The notes under the pieces are model-generated. The model saw nothing but the letters and a program-made list of their open reading frames with translations, was not told the DNA's origin and did no database searches. Below are positions 60,066 to 60,917 of a stretch of DNA of 60,917 bases, piece after piece. Within the stretch, counting starts at the first letter, position 1. Each line of letters opens with the position of its first letter. A program made the position numbers and the translations under genes. The DNA is from Pseudobdellovibrionaceae bacterium (GTDB lineage: Bacteria; Bdellovibrionota; Bdellovibrionia; Bdellovibrionales; Bdellovibrionaceae), in assembly GCA_013359135.1 (NCBI GenBank), contig JABWCN010000024.1:1-60917 (forward strand), read 5' to 3'.

Positions 60066-60740
60066 TTAAATAAACTGCGAGTACAAACTAATTACATAGT
60101 TCAGATAATCTTTTTCATCTGAAATCTTTTTGTTTTGTTGGATTAAATTTTGAATCAATCCCAAAAAACTTGAAACAAAAATATTAATTTTAACTTCAGA
60201 TATTTGTTCATTGTCAGTTGATAAAAAAGTTGAAATATTTTTAACGAAGAATTGAATGTATTGGTTTATCCATGTTGGCTCTAGCAGATAATTTTGTATA
60301 GGAAGCATCTTAGTTTTTAGTTCTAAATCGTTTTCAAAAATCTCAATCAGAGTTTTTACAACATAAGTTTTCTTATTTTTTTCTTGCCCCAGTGAAAACT
60401 CTTTTATTTTATTTTCGAAAAGTTGCATATCTCCTTCGAGAGCGTGCTGAATTACTGCAGAAACAACAGATTCCTTATTGCCAAAAAATTGGTATAAAGA
60501 GCCAATACTTATACCTGCTGATTTGGCTACCTTATCCGTAGTAACTCCAAAAAACCCTTCTTTTCTCAAGAGATCAGTACAACTTTGAATAAGAGTATTT
60601 ACTGTCTGCTTAGAGCGTTCTTGAGTTGGAGCTTTTAATTGCAACTTTTGCTTAGTTTTTTTCTCTTTTTGATTGGTAGTAACGGTTTTTGAGGAAATTT
60701 CATTTTCGGTTCTCGATACGACATCATTTAAAGGTAACAT
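60066..60740 (-). CDS. TetR family transcriptional regulator
   Basis: 224 residues. The N-terminal ~45 residues are a polar, Lys/Thr-rich extension. The TetR DNA-binding helix-turn-helix follows (RSKQTVNTLIQSCTDLLRKE, then GVTTDKVAKSAGISIGSLYQ and FFGNKESVVSAV). A helical ligand/dimer domain makes up the rest. The ATG at 60740 is chosen since GGAGAGG sits at its correct distance; a TTG at 60752 overlaps that site. It is convergent with the mltD-like gene (1-base gap). The target is unknown. Confidence 0.93.
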   Translation of the reverse strand: MLPLNDVVSRTENEISSKTVTTNQKEKKTKQKLQLKAPTQERSKQTVNTLIQSCTDLLRKEGFFGVTTDKVAKSAGISIGSLYQFFGNKESVVSAVIQHALEGDMQLFENKIKEFSLGQEKNKKTYVVKTLIEIFENDLELKTKMLPIQNYLLEPTWINQYIQFFVKNISTFLSTDNEQISEVKINIFVSSFLGLIQNLIQQNKKISDEKDYLNYVISLYSQFI

Positions 60741-60917
60741 AACCCTCTCCAATGCCGCACAAATTGTTTCGCCTCAAAACCATTATAACTATGAAGCTTC
60801 ATTTAAATCAATAAATTTCAGAACTATTCTCACAATACTGTACTGCTGTGATTCTATTATGAGGCAATCTCATGTTTTTGGCTAATTTGAGGAATTCACT
60901 TTGCTTTCTCAGATTTT

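Noticed and set aside
60673-60885. 70-codon open frame over the TetR start region
   Set aside because: It overlaps the regulator's coding start and its promoter region, and has no domain. The remaining ~160 bases to the window end show no other gene.
1-60917. tRNA, rRNA, riboswitch, IS element or integrase genes
   Set aside because: No cloverleaf, rRNA segment, transposase or integrase was seen on either strand; the window is a conserved housekeeping region.

Overview
This is an AT-rich (roughly one-third G+C by eye), densely coded bacterial chromosome segment with no phage, transposon, CRISPR, rRNA or tRNA genes. The gene content points to a Gram-negative, flagellated member of the Bdellovibrionota, a Bdellovibrio or Pseudobdellovibrio relative. 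The pointers are a Bdellovibrio-type histone fold, a flagellar hook operon, a Tad/Flp pilus locus, an RpoH-type sigma factor, many lipoproteins and several peptidoglycan-modifying enzymes. The taxonomic placement is inference from content, not from a marker-gene comparison.

Layout. (1) 1-5674: flagellar hook operon on the + strand, with the tail of a MotE-like protein, fliK, flgD, a zinc-finger/histone-fold protein, a TIGR02530-type flagellar operon protein and flgE, closed by a strong terminator. (2) 5900-9318: a lipoprotein, malate dehydrogenase, a decayed kinase-like remnant, a secreted PHB-depolymerase-type esterase and a small secreted protein. (3) 9397-17345, - strand: htpG, an MsbA-like ABC exporter, a sigma54 response regulator with its unusual sensor kinase, and a HAD hydrolase. 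(4) 17415-22309, +: glmU-glmS (UDP-GlcNAc synthesis) and an ABC-F ATPase. (5) 22306-28133: an MltF-like lytic transglycosylase, tdk, and an overlapping outer-membrane-protein/lipoprotein pair. (6) 28279-38492: a membrane class III cyclase, trmFO, a DUF721 protein, a fatty acid cis/trans isomerase, the compact - strand set PHA-system-like / sigma-32-like factor / pheA, and aspS. (7) 38628-49626: two blocks of Tad pilus genes (secretin plus CpaF; Flp, TadE/G-like and CpaB-like) separated by a hybrid REC-kinase, a large Gly-rich secreted protein and an amidohydrolase. (8) 49810-60740: folD with a phytase-esterase-like protein and an RlmI-like methyltransferase, a coiled-coil protein, an MFS carrier with a cysteine-cluster protein, a LspA-HAMP fusion divergent from dacB-mltD, and a TetR regulator.

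How the parts fit: motility (hook assembly), surface attachment (Tad pilus) and wall remodelling (DacB, MltD-like and MltF-like enzymes, GlmU/GlmS precursor supply) are the functions expected of a predator or other host-interacting Bdellovibrionota cell. The most noteworthy items are the zinc-finger histone encoded inside the flagellar operon, a start-codon-sequestering hairpin in front of htpG that looks like an RNA thermometer, the LspA-HAMP fusion, a sensor kinase whose ATPase domain has lost its glycine boxes, and a sigma factor with a histone H1-like lysine tail.
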